64,000 nucleotides of DNA from Agapetus fuscipes (lineage: Eukaryota; Arthropoda; Insecta; Trichoptera; Glossosomatidae), in contig OX637345.1 of assembly GCA_951799405.1 (NCBI GenBank), positions 124,001-188,000 of the forward strand. Direction: 5' to 3'. Made by a program: the position numbers and the translations under genes. Below, piece by piece: positions 20,191 through 30,542 of this stretch. Each line of letters begins with the position of its first letter. Position 1 is the stretch's first letter. Under the pieces are notes generated by a model. It was not told where the DNA came from. It saw only the letters and a program-made list of their open reading frames with translations, and ran no database searches.

Positions 20191-21440
20191 ATTTTTTTTA
20201 TTTTATTTTTATTTTTTTATTTAACAAACAACACAAATACATAAAAATATACATAATTTTAAGAAAAATGAAAAAAATATATATAAAGCGTAGGTACTGT
20301 GTCAATTAGATGTTAAAACTAATAATAAATGTTTAAAAGATTACAGAGAGATTAAAAATATGGAGCTTAAATAATATTAAAAATAGGAAAACAAAAAAAA
20401 TAGATAAGAAAAGAAAAAGGAAAACAAAACACCAATCATTTAAAAAAAAAAAAGTCAATCTTCTAAGTTTCTACTGTCAATGCATCATTCACCTCTCTTA
20501 AGAATGACCTCATGGATAGGTGAAATATATCGATGTGGTTAAAATTATCATTATAAAAGCCGAGAATCCTTCCGAAGATGGAGTTGTATCCATAGTTAGT
20601 CCGGTGAGTTTTAACGTGGAAAAGTGCATTCAGTCTTGTACGTCTAACATGAGGGACTCGGAAAGTGACTTTTTCGACAAGCTCCATCGAGTCGATTGCC
20701 CCATGTAGAATACCATGCAGGAGGCTCATGTCCTGGGAGACGCAACGAGACCTGAGCGAAGGGACTCCATGAAAGCGAGCGGCTTCCTGAGGATTAGCAA
20801 AAGAACTATGTGTTCTGAAATTAAGGTGTCTCAGAAATTTATTCTGAACACCCTCCAATCGTCGAATGTATACATCATACATGGGACTCCATATTGGGGA
20901 AGCAAAGTCCAACAGGCTACGAACATAGGCTAGATATGGCGTCCTAATTGCCGGCAGAGACTTGAATGTCTTACATGACCACAGAATGAAACCAAGCATT
21001 TTGTACACTCTATCAGCCAGTGAGGATATATGACAGTCGAAATACATGCCGCCATCCATGATTACTCCAAGATCTTTAACCTCAGTCACAAAATTCAAGG
21101 ACTCACCCTTTAGTTTATAATTATTAAAAATAGGATTTCTCTTACGAGTGAATATAATACCGTGACATTTGGATATGTTAAGGGATAATTTGTTAATATC
21201 ACAGTATATTGAGAACCTATTTAGGTCTTCCTGCAACTTTTTACTATCGTCAGGATTAGCAATCCTGGAGACAATTTTAGTGTCGTCTGCATATTGTAGG
21301 CATTTTGCATACGTAAAACAGCGTCCTATATCAAAAATATATGCATTAATTTTATTTAGATGGATAGATTTATTTACACACACATTATTGTACATTACAG
21401 GTTAAACCTAATACATACAAGAATTAAATCATTCATATTG
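20191..21440 (-). mobile_element. 5'-truncated Jockey-like LINE
   Basis: The poly(A)-like tail (plus strand ATTTTTTTTATTTTATTTTT at 20191) abuts the pogo reading frame, followed by an A-rich 3' UTR to 20462 and RT coding sequence to 21395. It is inserted in the pogo transposase gene. Confidence 0.7.
20463..21395 (-). pseudogene. Jockey-like LINE RT, C-terminal half
   Basis: Starts inside the RT palm: KCLQYADDTKIVSRI, NRFSIYCDINKLSLNISKCH, TEVKDLGVIMDGGMYFDCHI, then RRLEGVQNKFLRHLNFR and the C-terminal segment of about 110 residues ending EVNDALTVET. The order matches the complete protein at 26839-29733, for example CSINKLSLALEKCK and LESVQRKFTKILF, so the two are relatives. All fingers motifs and the endonuclease are missing by 5' truncation. 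Confidence 0.88.
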
Positions 21441-21464
21441 CATTATATGACATAGAAATAAAAA

Positions 21465-22031
21465 AAAAATCAAAAAACATTTGTATAGCGCCTTTTCGTG
21501 ACTGAGTCACTGCAAAGGCGCTTTGTAAGAGTTTTTGAAAAAATAGGTTTTGAGCCCTTTGCGAAAAGCTGCCTCAGTCTTCAGCTCCCTGAGGGTTGCA
21601 GGAAGAGAATTCCAGGCCGTCGGAGCAGCTACGATAAAGGCTCGGTCACCAAACACTGTCCTCGTGGCTCTGCGCGGCAGCTGGAGCAGACTTTTATTTG
21701 AGTCCCAGGAGAGTGTCTGGCCGCGGGTAGTGACTTTCATTTTGGTGACCAGTTCAGACAGGTAGTGAGGTGCAACTCCATTTAGTATCCTGAAGGTGAG
21801 TACACACAGCTTGTATTGTATCCTCTGGAAAATCTGAAGCCAGTGAAGTTCAAACAGAAGGGGCGTTATGTGGCAACATTTGGACTGACCAAATATAAGC
21901 CTCGCTGCTGCATTCTGGACCGACTGCAGTCTCTTCAGTTGCTTCTTTGGCTGAGAAGCGAATATTGAATTACAGTAGTCGAGTTTACTGATGATTAAAG
22001 AGTCTGAGCAAAGATAAGAATAAATAACCAA
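21465..22031 (-). pseudogene. L2-like LINE 3' end
   Basis: Encodes IISKLDYCNSIFASQPKKQL, RLQSVQNAAARLIFGQSK, HITPLLFELHWLQI, TVFGDRAFIVAAPTAWNSLP and FRKGLKTYFFKNSYKAPLQ, the conserved tail of this LINE clade. The 3' end is the GGCGCTATACAAATG hairpin and an A-rich tail. The RT is absent by 5' truncation. It lies next to a palindrome (22034-22070). Confidence 0.9.
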
Positions 22032-22033
22032 AA

Positions 22034-22070
22034 TCAGCTTAGGAGAAACGCAAGCCTCTGTCTAAGCTGA
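22034..22070. repeat. Inverted repeat at LINE 5' junction
   Basis: AATCAGCTTAG (left) and CTAAGCTGATT (right) flank GAGAAACGCAAGCCTCTGT. It lies exactly between the 5'-truncated LINE and the pogo coding frame. Confidence 0.85.
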
Positions 22071-22450
22071 TTCTTATTTAATGAATATTTTTGAGCCAAT
22101 TCAAAAGCTAATTTACGTAATTCTTTGGGAGATAAAACATATTGGCTGTTTTAATGAAATACTCGACCATGGATTTCTCTAGATTTTCATTAAATTCTCG
22201 CCTCGCACAAGTATAACCCATTCTCACAGGAACAGACGATTCATCTTCCATTGCTTTCTTATTTTTCTTCATAAATCTACTCAGCGACACGTGGTTTAGC
22301 TCAAATTTTTTTGCAGCAAATCTTATAGATTTTCCGCTGTCTACAACTTCCAACACGTAAAGTACCTTGATGGTCTAGAAAAACTGACAGATTTTGCAGT
22401 TTTTTGGATGGTAACTTTTTATCTGCTATTAATTTAATGTCATCTGAAAA
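22060..22450 (-). pseudogene. pogo/Tigger transposase, N-terminal helix-turn-helix
   Basis: Minus strand reads VLEVVDSGKSIRFAAKKFEL, NHVSLSRFMKKNKK and REFNENLEKSMVEYFIKTAN, then in another frame LRKLAFELAQKYSLN. This is the psq/CENP-B-type helix-turn-helix start of a pogo transposase. The rest continues at 20190 (MPDMWKKSEMAGE). Confidence 0.75.
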
Positions 22451-22564
22451 GTGTACGGTTTGTATTGTCTATTAATTTAATCTCAGCTTGTGACATGCAT
22501 TCAACAAAGTTCAACAATGATTTGACTTTATTTATGAAGCAAAGGATATACACTGCGATTGGAA

Positions 22565-22783
22565 TTAATTTATTCCATGAAGAGGAGCATCTAGCTTAGT
22601 TTGATACAGCACCGCATTCCGTTTGGCATCCTTATCCATCTCAGCTGCCCTGCTCTCCAAGCCTGCCACCTCCCTCTTTAGAGAGCCAATGGTCTCTAGT
22701 TGAGACTCGATGGCTTCAATCCTCCTGGAAAATTTATAATTTTTTTTATTCGGGGAAGGAATTGACAGTCTTAAGGCAGCCAT
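22565..22783 (-). pseudogene. Short coiled-coil ORF, unrecognised
   Basis: The 72 residues include RIEAIESQLETIGSLKREVA and GLESRAAEMDKDAKRN, a heptad-like pattern. It may be the ORF1 of a LINE or chance. Confidence 0.22.
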
Positions 22784-23527
22784 CTCCTCTCCTTGCTCTT
22801 ACCTCTCTAGGAAGCACAGAAAGGAGTTTTAGTGCTTCATGCGTGGTTGGGCGAATGTGGATAGGATTAAAAAGGTGGACTGTAAACTTTGTTTCTCCTT
22901 AGGGAGTTCAATCACTCAATTTGTGATTCCCAGGCGAGAGAGTATCAGGCCTGAGACAAAACTTCCAGCAGATGGTTTAGCAAAACTTGGAGTCAGCGCT
23001 CTGCCAAGATTCAAGAACTCTCCAGCTGGATATTTCCTCTTGTTTCCTCTTTTTTCTATGTTGAAATTGTTCACCCTGCGAGTTATTAGGCGGACGCGGC
23101 ACGTAAAAAATGTTGTTGCGCTCTTTGCTTCGTAATTGATACTGGCAGGTACTGGCGTGCTTAGGTACTCGTGCCAAAAATTATATTGCCATTAGGCAAA
23201 ATCGGATTCCCAAATTCACCAACCAAAAACCTAATCATTTTGTCTCTACCATCCTTACCGGCCTTAGAGTGTTCACCCTGAAGAATAAAAAATGGGAGGG
23301 AGAGAGCGGAAAGGATTAAAGGTTGGATCAAATTGGCGCAGATTTTGCTCTACGCAAATACAACTACACATATAGTGTAACTTCTTGCCTGCGTTTCCCC
23401 GAAGGGGTCGCATGTGGCGCTACGGGACCTATTTATTTTTACAGGTAAGGGGGCCGGCCTCACACCAATCACTTTCAGTTGAAGTGGGGGTTTCCCAGCT
23501 CCTGGGGGGGCTGGTTCTCATTTCTTG
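22784..23527. other. Unassigned stretch with a LINE ORF1 scrap
   Basis: Mostly unrecognised. TACACATATAGTGTAACTTC followed by CGTTTCCCCGAAG (23367-23405) matches TACACATTTAGTGTAACTTG at 53430, the tail of the LINE ORF1 fragment there. G-runs occur at 23450-23515. Confidence 0.4.
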
Positions 23528-23612
23528 AGAAGGCTGAGTAAACCTTTGAGATCGAACCCTTGCTCTCGGCATGGAATGCAAGCATTCTACCAATTGAGCT
23601 ATCGACCTTTTT
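23528..23612 (-). repeat. tRNA-derived SINE head
   Basis: Minus strand: GGTCGATAGCTCAATTGGTA (A box) and, about 45 bp on, GGGTTCGATCTC (B box). The arms do not pair well as a tRNA cloverleaf, so a SINE or pseudogene is more likely. Confidence 0.6.
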
Positions 23613-23775
23613 TACGAGCTTGATCGTCGTCGCTACAAAGCGCCAATTCTCAAGCAAGACCCAGTTGCAGTAAGGCTGGATGGACCTTTGGTGACCGGTC
23701 ATTGGTAAAGGTTTTATGAATTTTTCAACCCAGCGAAGAGCAAATTTGAAAATATAAATGGTATATTTTTTGTGC

Positions 23776-23848
23776 TCCGCCGGGAATCGAACCCACAACC
23801 TTCCCATCCAGAGTCCGCAGTGTTACCACTGAGCTACGGACCGTTCAA
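23776..23848 (-). repeat. tRNA-derived SINE head or tRNA pseudogene
   Basis: Minus strand: GGTCCGTAGCTCAGTGGTAA, then GCGGACTCTGGATGGG and GTGGGTTCGATTCCCGGCGG. A and B boxes are intact and the T arm pairs (CGGG..., GGTTCGATTCC). The anticodon stem is poor. It lies 165 bp from the previous tRNA-like unit in the same orientation. Confidence 0.6.
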
Positions 23849-24235
23849 ACTAAAACAGTCTAAAACGGTCAAAATGAAGAACATGTCTTTTGGGATACCC
23901 AAGTACATCTGCGGATGATTTTCTATTAGCATTATATATTGCTCACTAATGAACTTTACCATGTCGTGTTCTGTTTCTTGAGAAGAGTAATCAGACTCTT
24001 CTGTACTGCACACGTATTCAGAATGTGAAGAGGTTGAAGGTGAAGAGTGACAACATCACATATTTCTTTATCAGTATATTCAACTGGTGAATGAAATTTA
24101 TTCTTTATTGGTGAATAGGCAATGGTGGACGTAAGCTTTTTAAGTGAAGTAGAAATTCCTACACTCCGATATTTAGCTCGCAAATTAACCTGGACACCAG
24201 TATGCCTTTTTAGACCAGCAATTACATTGCCACAT
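23849..24235. other. Unassigned, minus-strand frame of unknown origin
   Basis: A minus-strand frame (about 24235-23956) is open and includes NLRAKYRSVGISTSLKKLTS and HSPVEYTDKEICDVV. This could be the end of a DNA transposase, but I do not recognise the family. Confidence 0.3.
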
Positions 24236-24333
24236 AATAATAATAATAATAATATCAGGCTAATTTATTTTAAATTACAAATGATAAGAGAGCGCCATTT
24301 TTGTGTGTGTCACACCTCAAGGGCCCTCTCCGA

Positions 24334-26514
24334 TCATGGATAAGACTTTCTAAATAGGTGTGTCTTGAGTGCTCCGCGAAATACATCCATAGATTTGGAG
24401 TTCTTCACTCCGGGTGGCAGTCTGTTCCACTCCACCGGACCCGCAACACGGAAAGCGCGGTCTCCGAAATTTGTACGAATCTGACGGCGTGGCTGAACCA
24501 AATTGACTACTTCATCGCCCGCGGATCTGAGTGTCTGCCTCCTTACACCCATCTCAACAGGCAACATCATGTCAGTCAAATAAGGTGGAGCCAAGCCATT
24601 GATGGCTTTATATACCATCACACAAACACGGTAGACCACCCTCTCCGGGAAACGAAGCCAATGTAGTGTTTTTAACAGCGGAGTGATGTGAGCGAATTTG
24701 GATATCCCGAATATGAGTCTTGCTGCCGAATTCAACACAGATTGAAAGCGATTGAACTGCTTCTTCGGCTGACCACTATAAAGCGTCGAACAATAGTCAA
24801 TCCGAGACACCACAAACGCGCCCACTAGGGTCTTGACTGCATCTGACGGTAAACACTTTCTAATAGCCTTAATTTGGCGTAGTGAAAAAAAAGAAGAAGC
24901 TATTGTGGCATCTATTTGCCTCTCCAGTGTCAGATTCCGATCCAGTAAGACTCCTAGAAGTCTCACCGAATCAGAAGGCTGGATTAGCTTACCTCCTATG
25001 GAGAGTGGTACTCCGTTCACTAATAGGTGATCACGCCTAGATGTGACTGCCCACATTATCTCCGTCTTATCCATGTTCAAGATTAGGCCATTGTTCACCA
25101 TCCACCCACCGACCTCCGCGATACACCCAGAGACCCTGCAACTGAGGTCCTCAGCCATGTCTGGCCGACAGTGAGAGTATATTTGCCAGTCATCTGCATA
25201 TGAGTGTGAGATGAGGCCCCATTTTTCAACAATACTCTCAATGTCAGCAGTATACAAAATGAAAAGGATCGGACCCAACACAGAGCCCTGTGGGACCCCA
25301 GAAGACAGCGAGTAGGTAGGTGAGACACCGTCACAAACACGCACCGCCTGCCTGCGTTCCACCAGATAGGAGGAGAACCACGCCAAAGCCCCGTTGGTCA
25401 AACCGTAAGACACCTCCAACCTCTCAATAAGGATCGAGTGATTTACTGTGTCGAATGCCGCACTCATGTCAAGAAGCGCCAGTAGAGCCAGATCACCACA
25501 CTCTACAGCAGATACCATATCCGATACAAGCTTGAGCATACCGGTTTCTGTTGAATGAAACTTTCGGTATGCAGATTGCCTCCTCGGCATTAAGCTATTT
25601 GCATCCAGATAGGATACCAACCGCCGCGAGACAATCCGCTCCAGCACCTTTGACAAGAATGGCAGATTCGACACAGGTCTAAAATTTGAGGGTTCACCAG
25701 GATCCAATTGTGGTTTTTTTAGGATTGGCGTGATGTGGGCTACCTTCAAAGACGGAGGAACAGTGGCATCCATCAGGCATCCATTGATAACCTTAACAAT
25801 AAATGGAGCCAGCTGTGAAATGCATTCTTTGAGCACCCAGACCGGTACAGGGTCAAGGTCACACTGCTTGTTCGGCGATCCTACCACGATCTGACACACC
25901 TCATCGATGTTAGTTGTATCAAGCACCTCGAGTCGCGAAGCACTTCTAACCCTTGAGACAGAAGTACCCTCGACCCGAGAAGAGCGCAACTGAGGTATTT
26001 TATTTTCGAAATACGTGGCAAAATCACAAGCAGCCGACGTCGAACCTACACCAGCCCGAGTGCTCCCAGACAAGCTCTCCAGAAGTTTCCACACCTGCTG
26101 AGGAGATTTTGCCTCAGCAATCTTTGTACCATAAAAATCGGATTTCTTCTGGAGAATAGCAGACCTGTACATACCCTGAGCGTCAATCCATAATTGCCTA
26201 GTGCTACCTGGCTTACCGTTCTTAAAATTTCGCTCTAGTTTTCGCATATTGCGTTTCAGCATACGGCATTCATTGTCAAACCATATAGCACTGTTCCGTA
26301 CTTTGACTATTTTACATTTTATCGGAGCATGCAGACCGATTAATTCCTTCAAGGTTTTATTACACAAGTCTACTAACTCATCCGGTTGCATCGAGACATA
26401 GGTTTCCGGACAGCAGACAGGCGACACAGAGAGATCTTTTTTAAAGATCTCAAGATCGAAGCCATTCCAGCACCTAGAGGTTATCCTCTTATAAACCGGA
26501 ATAGGCCGTCCCAC
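24334..26514 (-). pseudogene. L2-like LINE RT and C-terminus (outer element)
   Basis: 726 open codons. They begin with the link after the endonuclease (WNGFDLEIFKKDL; NSAIWFDNECRMLKRNMRKL) and continue through the RT: SPNKQCDLDPVPVWVLKE, PSNFRPVSNLPFLSKVLERI, ALLDMSAAFDTVNHSILIER, SGVPQGSVLGPILFILYTAD and HSYADDWQIYSHC. All RT catalytic Asp residues are present. The tail follows (VSRIDYCSTLYSGQPKKQFN ... TNFGDRAFRVAGPVEWNRLP). This half is intact; the element is inactive because the endonuclease half is separated and frameshifted. Confidence 0.92.
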
Positions 26515-26838
26515 ATTTTTTTTATTTTTATTTTTACTTTATTAGGAGAAAAAACAGATACAGACACAGTTGCAATAAACAAAAAAGTGGATACATATAA
26601 TTTAAAATGCCTACATCCTTAAAAATTTCCCACATATATATTTTAAATTTAATGTAGCTGACATAAAAATATAAAAGAAGTAGAGGAAGTCAAAATTCAA
26701 AAGTAATAAAAATTAGTAAAAGAAACAAAAATAACAAGGAGAAACAAGAAGAGTAAACAAAGAAAAACATAAGAATGTAAAAGTTAAAGAAGAAAAAAGA
26801 GAAGAATAAAAAAGAAGAACAAAAAGCCCAATCAGCAC

Positions 26839-29733
26839 CTATAAACTGGGTGTAAAAGACATTTTATATATAGTTTTCATCAAGTCCCCCCTAAAGGAGT
26901 ATTTCCCCTTATTAAACAAATCTAAATCATTAAAATATTTATTAAAATCACTGCACATTCTATGAATAGGAGCTCTTTGACCTGCATTTGTTCGACATTT
27001 TGACAGAAAAAATAATTGTGAAGAACGAGATGCGCATCTTGGTATACGAAACTTAATTTGACATAGAAGACCAGGGCAATCCGTTTCCGATAGACAGATA
27101 CTCCTCAGAGTCAACGCACTCAATATTAAACATCGATTATCAATACTTACCAGATTTAGATGAAGTAGGCGTTTGTCGTAAGAGCGGTTTTCGTAGCTTA
27201 ACCGATGGAACAATATTTTCGTAAATTTTCTTTGAACCGACTCTAGTAGAGTTTTATACACATCATAAAAAGGGTTCCATACAGTCACAGCAAATTCTAG
27301 TTGTGATCGTATCAATGAATGATATAAAGTCATATAGCTCGATATCATTTTGAATTTCTTTGTCACACGAAACACAAAACCCATCATTTGAAAGGCCCTC
27401 TTGACGACGGCATGTACATGCATGTCAAACAGTAGTTTGGAATCGAAAATCACACCAAGGTCGCGTATGCAAGATACTCTTTCAAGTGTGTGATTGGAAA
27501 TTGTATAATTGTAATTGATTTGAATGCGTTTCCTTGAGAAGGTTATAATTTTACATTTTTCAAGAGCAAGTGACAGTTTGTTAATCGAGCAGTATAAACT
27601 GAGTCTATTTATGTCTTCTTGCAGTAATAGACAGTCGTTAATATTATCGATTTTTTTAAAAAATTTCATATCATCTGCGAATAATAATAAATTGCTGTTT
27701 TTAACGCATTTATGGATATCAGATATGAAAATTGTGAATAAAAAAGGACCTAATATGGAGCCCTGTGGGACACCTGAGCTTATCGCACACAATGATGAGG
27801 CGTAACCATTCAGGGTAACAGTTTGATATCTCGAATCAAGATAAGAACAAAACCACCTGAATAGGTTGCCCTGGACTCCATTGAAGTGAAGCTTTTTAAG
27901 TAATATAAGGTGATCAACCTTATCAAAAGCTTTGCGGAAGTCGGTGTACACGCTGTCAACAGAAGAGCCCTGGTCAAATGTCTCAAAAATAAAGTTAGAA
28001 TAAAGTAACAAATTCGAAACTATGGATCTTGATCTGACAAATCCGTGTTGACTATCAGGAATACAGTGTTTAAGTAGTGGATATATTTTTCCATGTACTA
28101 ACTTTTCAAAAATTTTAGCAATGCAAGAGAGGATAGATATAGGTCTGTAGTTAGAGATGTCATTCATCGGCCCTGCTTTATGTAAGGGTATTATGTTAGC
28201 AGTTTTCCATATGCTTGGTATATATCCTTCAGCTAAACTTTTGTTGAAAATAAGTGTGAGAGGTTTGAACAGGGCATCAGAGGTCATTTTAAGGAAAAAA
28301 GCACTTAATTTGTCCGGACCAGCGCCTTTTTTTATATCAATAAGATTAAGTGCTTCCCTTACATCGTCTTCACATAGGAACAAATCAGAAATACATGTGT
28401 TATTATTGTTTTGGTAATTAAAATTCATATTTATAGAGGAGGTATTGGGACTGCAAGTTAGTTGTGATGACGATTCAAAAACAGACAAGAAATACAAAGA
28501 AAACATATTGCAAATTTCATTAGGGTCGTTCGATACCCGATTATCAAGCATCATAGATGATGGATAGCCCATTGAGTTATTTTTTAAATTATGTGAATAT
28601 TTCCAAAAACTTTTGACGTTATGAGTAACTGATGTTTCAATGTTGTTTATGTATGACTTATGACACGCAGTCATGAGTCTCTTTACATTAGCACGAGCAG
28701 ATCGAAACCTATCGTAGTCACTAATGTTACCATATGTCTTCCATCTCTTCCAGGCTTTCAGTTTTGTGCTCATTTGCTTTTTTAAATCATTTGTGAACCA
28801 AAAGGGATATTTTTTTGCACGTACATATAATGGTGGTACATGATAATCTAATATTGAGTACAATTTGGAATAAAAGAAATCGGTCGCATTTTGAGTATTG
28901 AGATTATACAAGTTGTCATACCAATTAAATTCTAACAATTCTACCATGATTTGATTGAAATTTGCTTTCCTGAAATCGTATTTATGGACATTATGTACTG
29001 GCATCCTGGAAAACAATCGTGATGTTTTCACAGTGCACTCAATCGGCGGGTGATGAGGATCCACTGTACTAAGAGGTGCAGCACATCCCACTACAGAACA
29101 AACAAGATCCGTCAACACCAAGTCCAATAAACGGTTATTATTGTTCCTAATAAAGTTACATTGTTTGAGCATCAGGAAAGACATTATATTACTTAGGTAG
29201 GAGGGCATTACAAAAGAAAGGCCATCAATGTCAGGGGTCCAGTTAATAGAGGGCAAATTGTAATCACCAATTAAAAAGAAATTGTGATCTACTTTATTTA
29301 TAGCTATTTCATTGAATTTATTAAAATGAGCTTCATATATGGATTGACTGGAAAGTGGTGGAATATAGCATGCAGCAATAATTAAACCATTTCCAACTGT
29401 AGGTAAATGTAATAAAATTTCCTCAACTAACGGACTCTCATCATTAAATAATCTAACACAAGGGATGTCTTTCCTAACTAAAATTAAGACACCACCTCCA
29501 TCCTTCTTTGTAGAGGTAGATAGACACCTATCCCTTCTGTGAACAACATATCTATCATCTGCAACCTCGTTGTTATAAATGCCATCATTCAGCCATGTCA
29601 CAGTGATAATAAGAATGTCATGTTCACAGTTAAGAATGTTCAAACGCAGATCAAAGAGCTTGTTACGAATACTACGACAATTTTGATAGTATATGTTGAG
29701 GTGATTTACATCTAAATTATTTACGATTGTCAT
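26839..29733 (-). CDS. Jockey-like LINE ORF2: endonuclease and reverse transcriptase
   Basis: An uninterrupted 964 codons. Endonuclease, about residues 10-230: NIYYQNCRSIRNKLFDL, IITVTWLNDGIYNNEVADDR, GGGVLILVRKDIPC and NFFLIGDYNLPSINW. The family's catalytic Glu (S/T-E-T-W) is Val here (ITVTWLND). RT, about 460-740: KKGAGPDKLSAFFLK, ISNYRPISILSCIAKIFEKL, VYTDFRKAFDKVDHLILLKK, SGVPQGSILGPFLFTIFISD and LLLFADDMKFFKKI, with all RT Asp residues kept. The C-terminal thumb-like tail is complete. The long open frame suggests a recent copy; the Glu change would block target nicking. Confidence 0.92.
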   Translation of the reverse strand: MTIVNNLDVNHLNIYYQNCRSIRNKLFDLRLNILNCEHDILIITVTWLNDGIYNNEVADDRYVVHRRDRCLSTSTKKDGGGVLILVRKDIPCVRLFNDESPLVEEILLHLPTVGNGLIIAACYIPPLSSQSIYEAHFNKFNEIAINKVDHNFFLIGDYNLPSINWTPDIDGLSFVMPSYLSNIMSFLMLKQCNFIRNNNNRLLDLVLTDLVCSVVGCAAPLSTVDPHHPPIECTVKTSRLFSRMPVHNVHKYDFRKANFNQIMVELLEFNWYDNLYNLNTQNATDFFYSKLYSILDYHVPPLYVRAKKYPFWFTNDLKKQMSTKLKAWKRWKTYGNISDYDRFRSARANVKRLMTACHKSYINNIETSVTHNVKSFWKYSHNLKNNSMGYPSSMMLDNRVSNDPNEICNMFSLYFLSVFESSSQLTCSPNTSSINMNFNYQNNNNTCISDLFLCEDDVREALNLIDIKKGAGPDKLSAFFLKMTSDALFKPLTLIFNKSLAEGYIPSIWKTANIIPLHKAGPMNDISNYRPISILSCIAKIFEKLVHGKIYPLLKHCIPDSQHGFVRSRSIVSNLLLYSNFIFETFDQGSSVDSVYTDFRKAFDKVDHLILLKKLHFNGVQGNLFRWFCSYLDSRYQTVTLNGYASSLCAISSGVPQGSILGPFLFTIFISDIHKCVKNSNLLLFADDMKFFKKIDNINDCLLLQEDINRLSLYCSINKLSLALEKCKIITFSRKRIQINYNYTISNHTLERVSCIRDLGVIFDSKLLFDMHVHAVVKRAFQMMGFVFRVTKKFKMISSYMTLYHSLIRSQLEFAVTVWNPFYDVYKTLLESVQRKFTKILFHRLSYENRSYDKRLLHLNLVSIDNRCLILSALTLRSICLSETDCPGLLCQIKFRIPRCASRSSQLFFLSKCRTNAGQRAPIHRMCSDFNKYFNDLDLFNKGKYSFRGDLMKTIYKMSFTPSL

Positions 29734-30101
29734 AAAATATTAAAAACAACATGATAATAATTATAAAATAGTAGCAAAAGTGATTCAATAAAGGCAGTGA
29801 TAAGTTAAGATGGCAATAAGAGTCCTGGTAGAGGTGACTTAATGAAGAAGAACAGGAAAACATGAGTAACATTTTCCTTATTAGAACGTAAGAAGAGTGA
29901 ATAATAGTATAAATAATATTAAAACTAGTAGGGGGCTTGAATGAAAAAGAAAGAGAAAGTATAACAATTGATAACAGAAGCAAGTGAAAAAAAACAAATC
30001 AGTAACAGAAAATTGAACAGAATCATGAAGTAAATGTGAAAATTAACAGGATAGAAAACAAGTAAAAATAAATAACAATAATAATTCACACAAACTAAGA
30101 G

Positions 30102-30537
30102 TCATATTTTACTTAGGTCCTCCTGGCATCTAATATATATAATGGATGATCCATCATCCTTACGCAGCATGATGTTATTATTCCTTACCCAAGTATATTT
30201 GTAGCCTTTAGATTTAGCCATCTGCCTTGAGTTGGAATAAAGGATTTTTGTGGAAAGAGTCAGATGATCATTGATGTAAAAGGCATTGTTATTAGTGGGA
30301 AAACCTAAGCCAGCCAGCTGATTTAACTTTAATGAACGACGCTTCCTTGCAGCCGCTACCATGTCCTCCTTCAGTTTCCTTGTGGTAAGTTGAAGTATTA
30401 TGTTCTTTGGCCTCGTGGTGGGTCTTCCAGGAGCCACTCTGTGGACTGCCCTTATATCTCCTTCATCTATTTTAACTCCTATTAGTTTACCCAGCTCCCT
30501 GCTCAAATTGACGAGATTCTCGTTCCTAACCTCGGGA
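30102..30537 (-). pseudogene. LINE ORF1 C-terminal part, Baculo_FP-like domain
   Basis: Encodes NENLVNLSRELGKLIGVKID, EGDIRAVHRVAPGR, KNIILQLTTRKLKEDM, NDHLTLSTKILYSNSRQMAK and YKYTWVRNNNIMLRKDDGSS. This is the FP-like domain found in ORF1 of many insect LINEs, thought to bind RNA. The N-terminus (usually coiled coil with a PHD or zinc finger) is missing by truncation. Its frame is fused in frame to the outer LINE's endonuclease at 30543, giving one chimeric 216-codon frame. Confidence 0.82.
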
Positions 30538-30542
30538 ACATT

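Larger units (their letters stand above)
26518..30537 (-). mobile_element. Jockey-like LINE (inner), inserted in the outer LINE
   Basis: About 4.02 kb, flanked by ACATT on both sides. The minus-strand order is truncated ORF1 (30537-30102), a spacer, ORF2 (29733-26839), an A-rich 3' UTR and an A-rich tail (complement of TTTTTTTATTTTTATTTTTA at 26518). It is 5'-truncated inside ORF1. Confidence 0.9.

Noticed and set aside
23776..23848. Functional tRNA gene
   Set aside because: A and B boxes are good, but the anticodon arm does not pair well and a second tRNA-like head lies nearby in the same orientation, as in SINEs.
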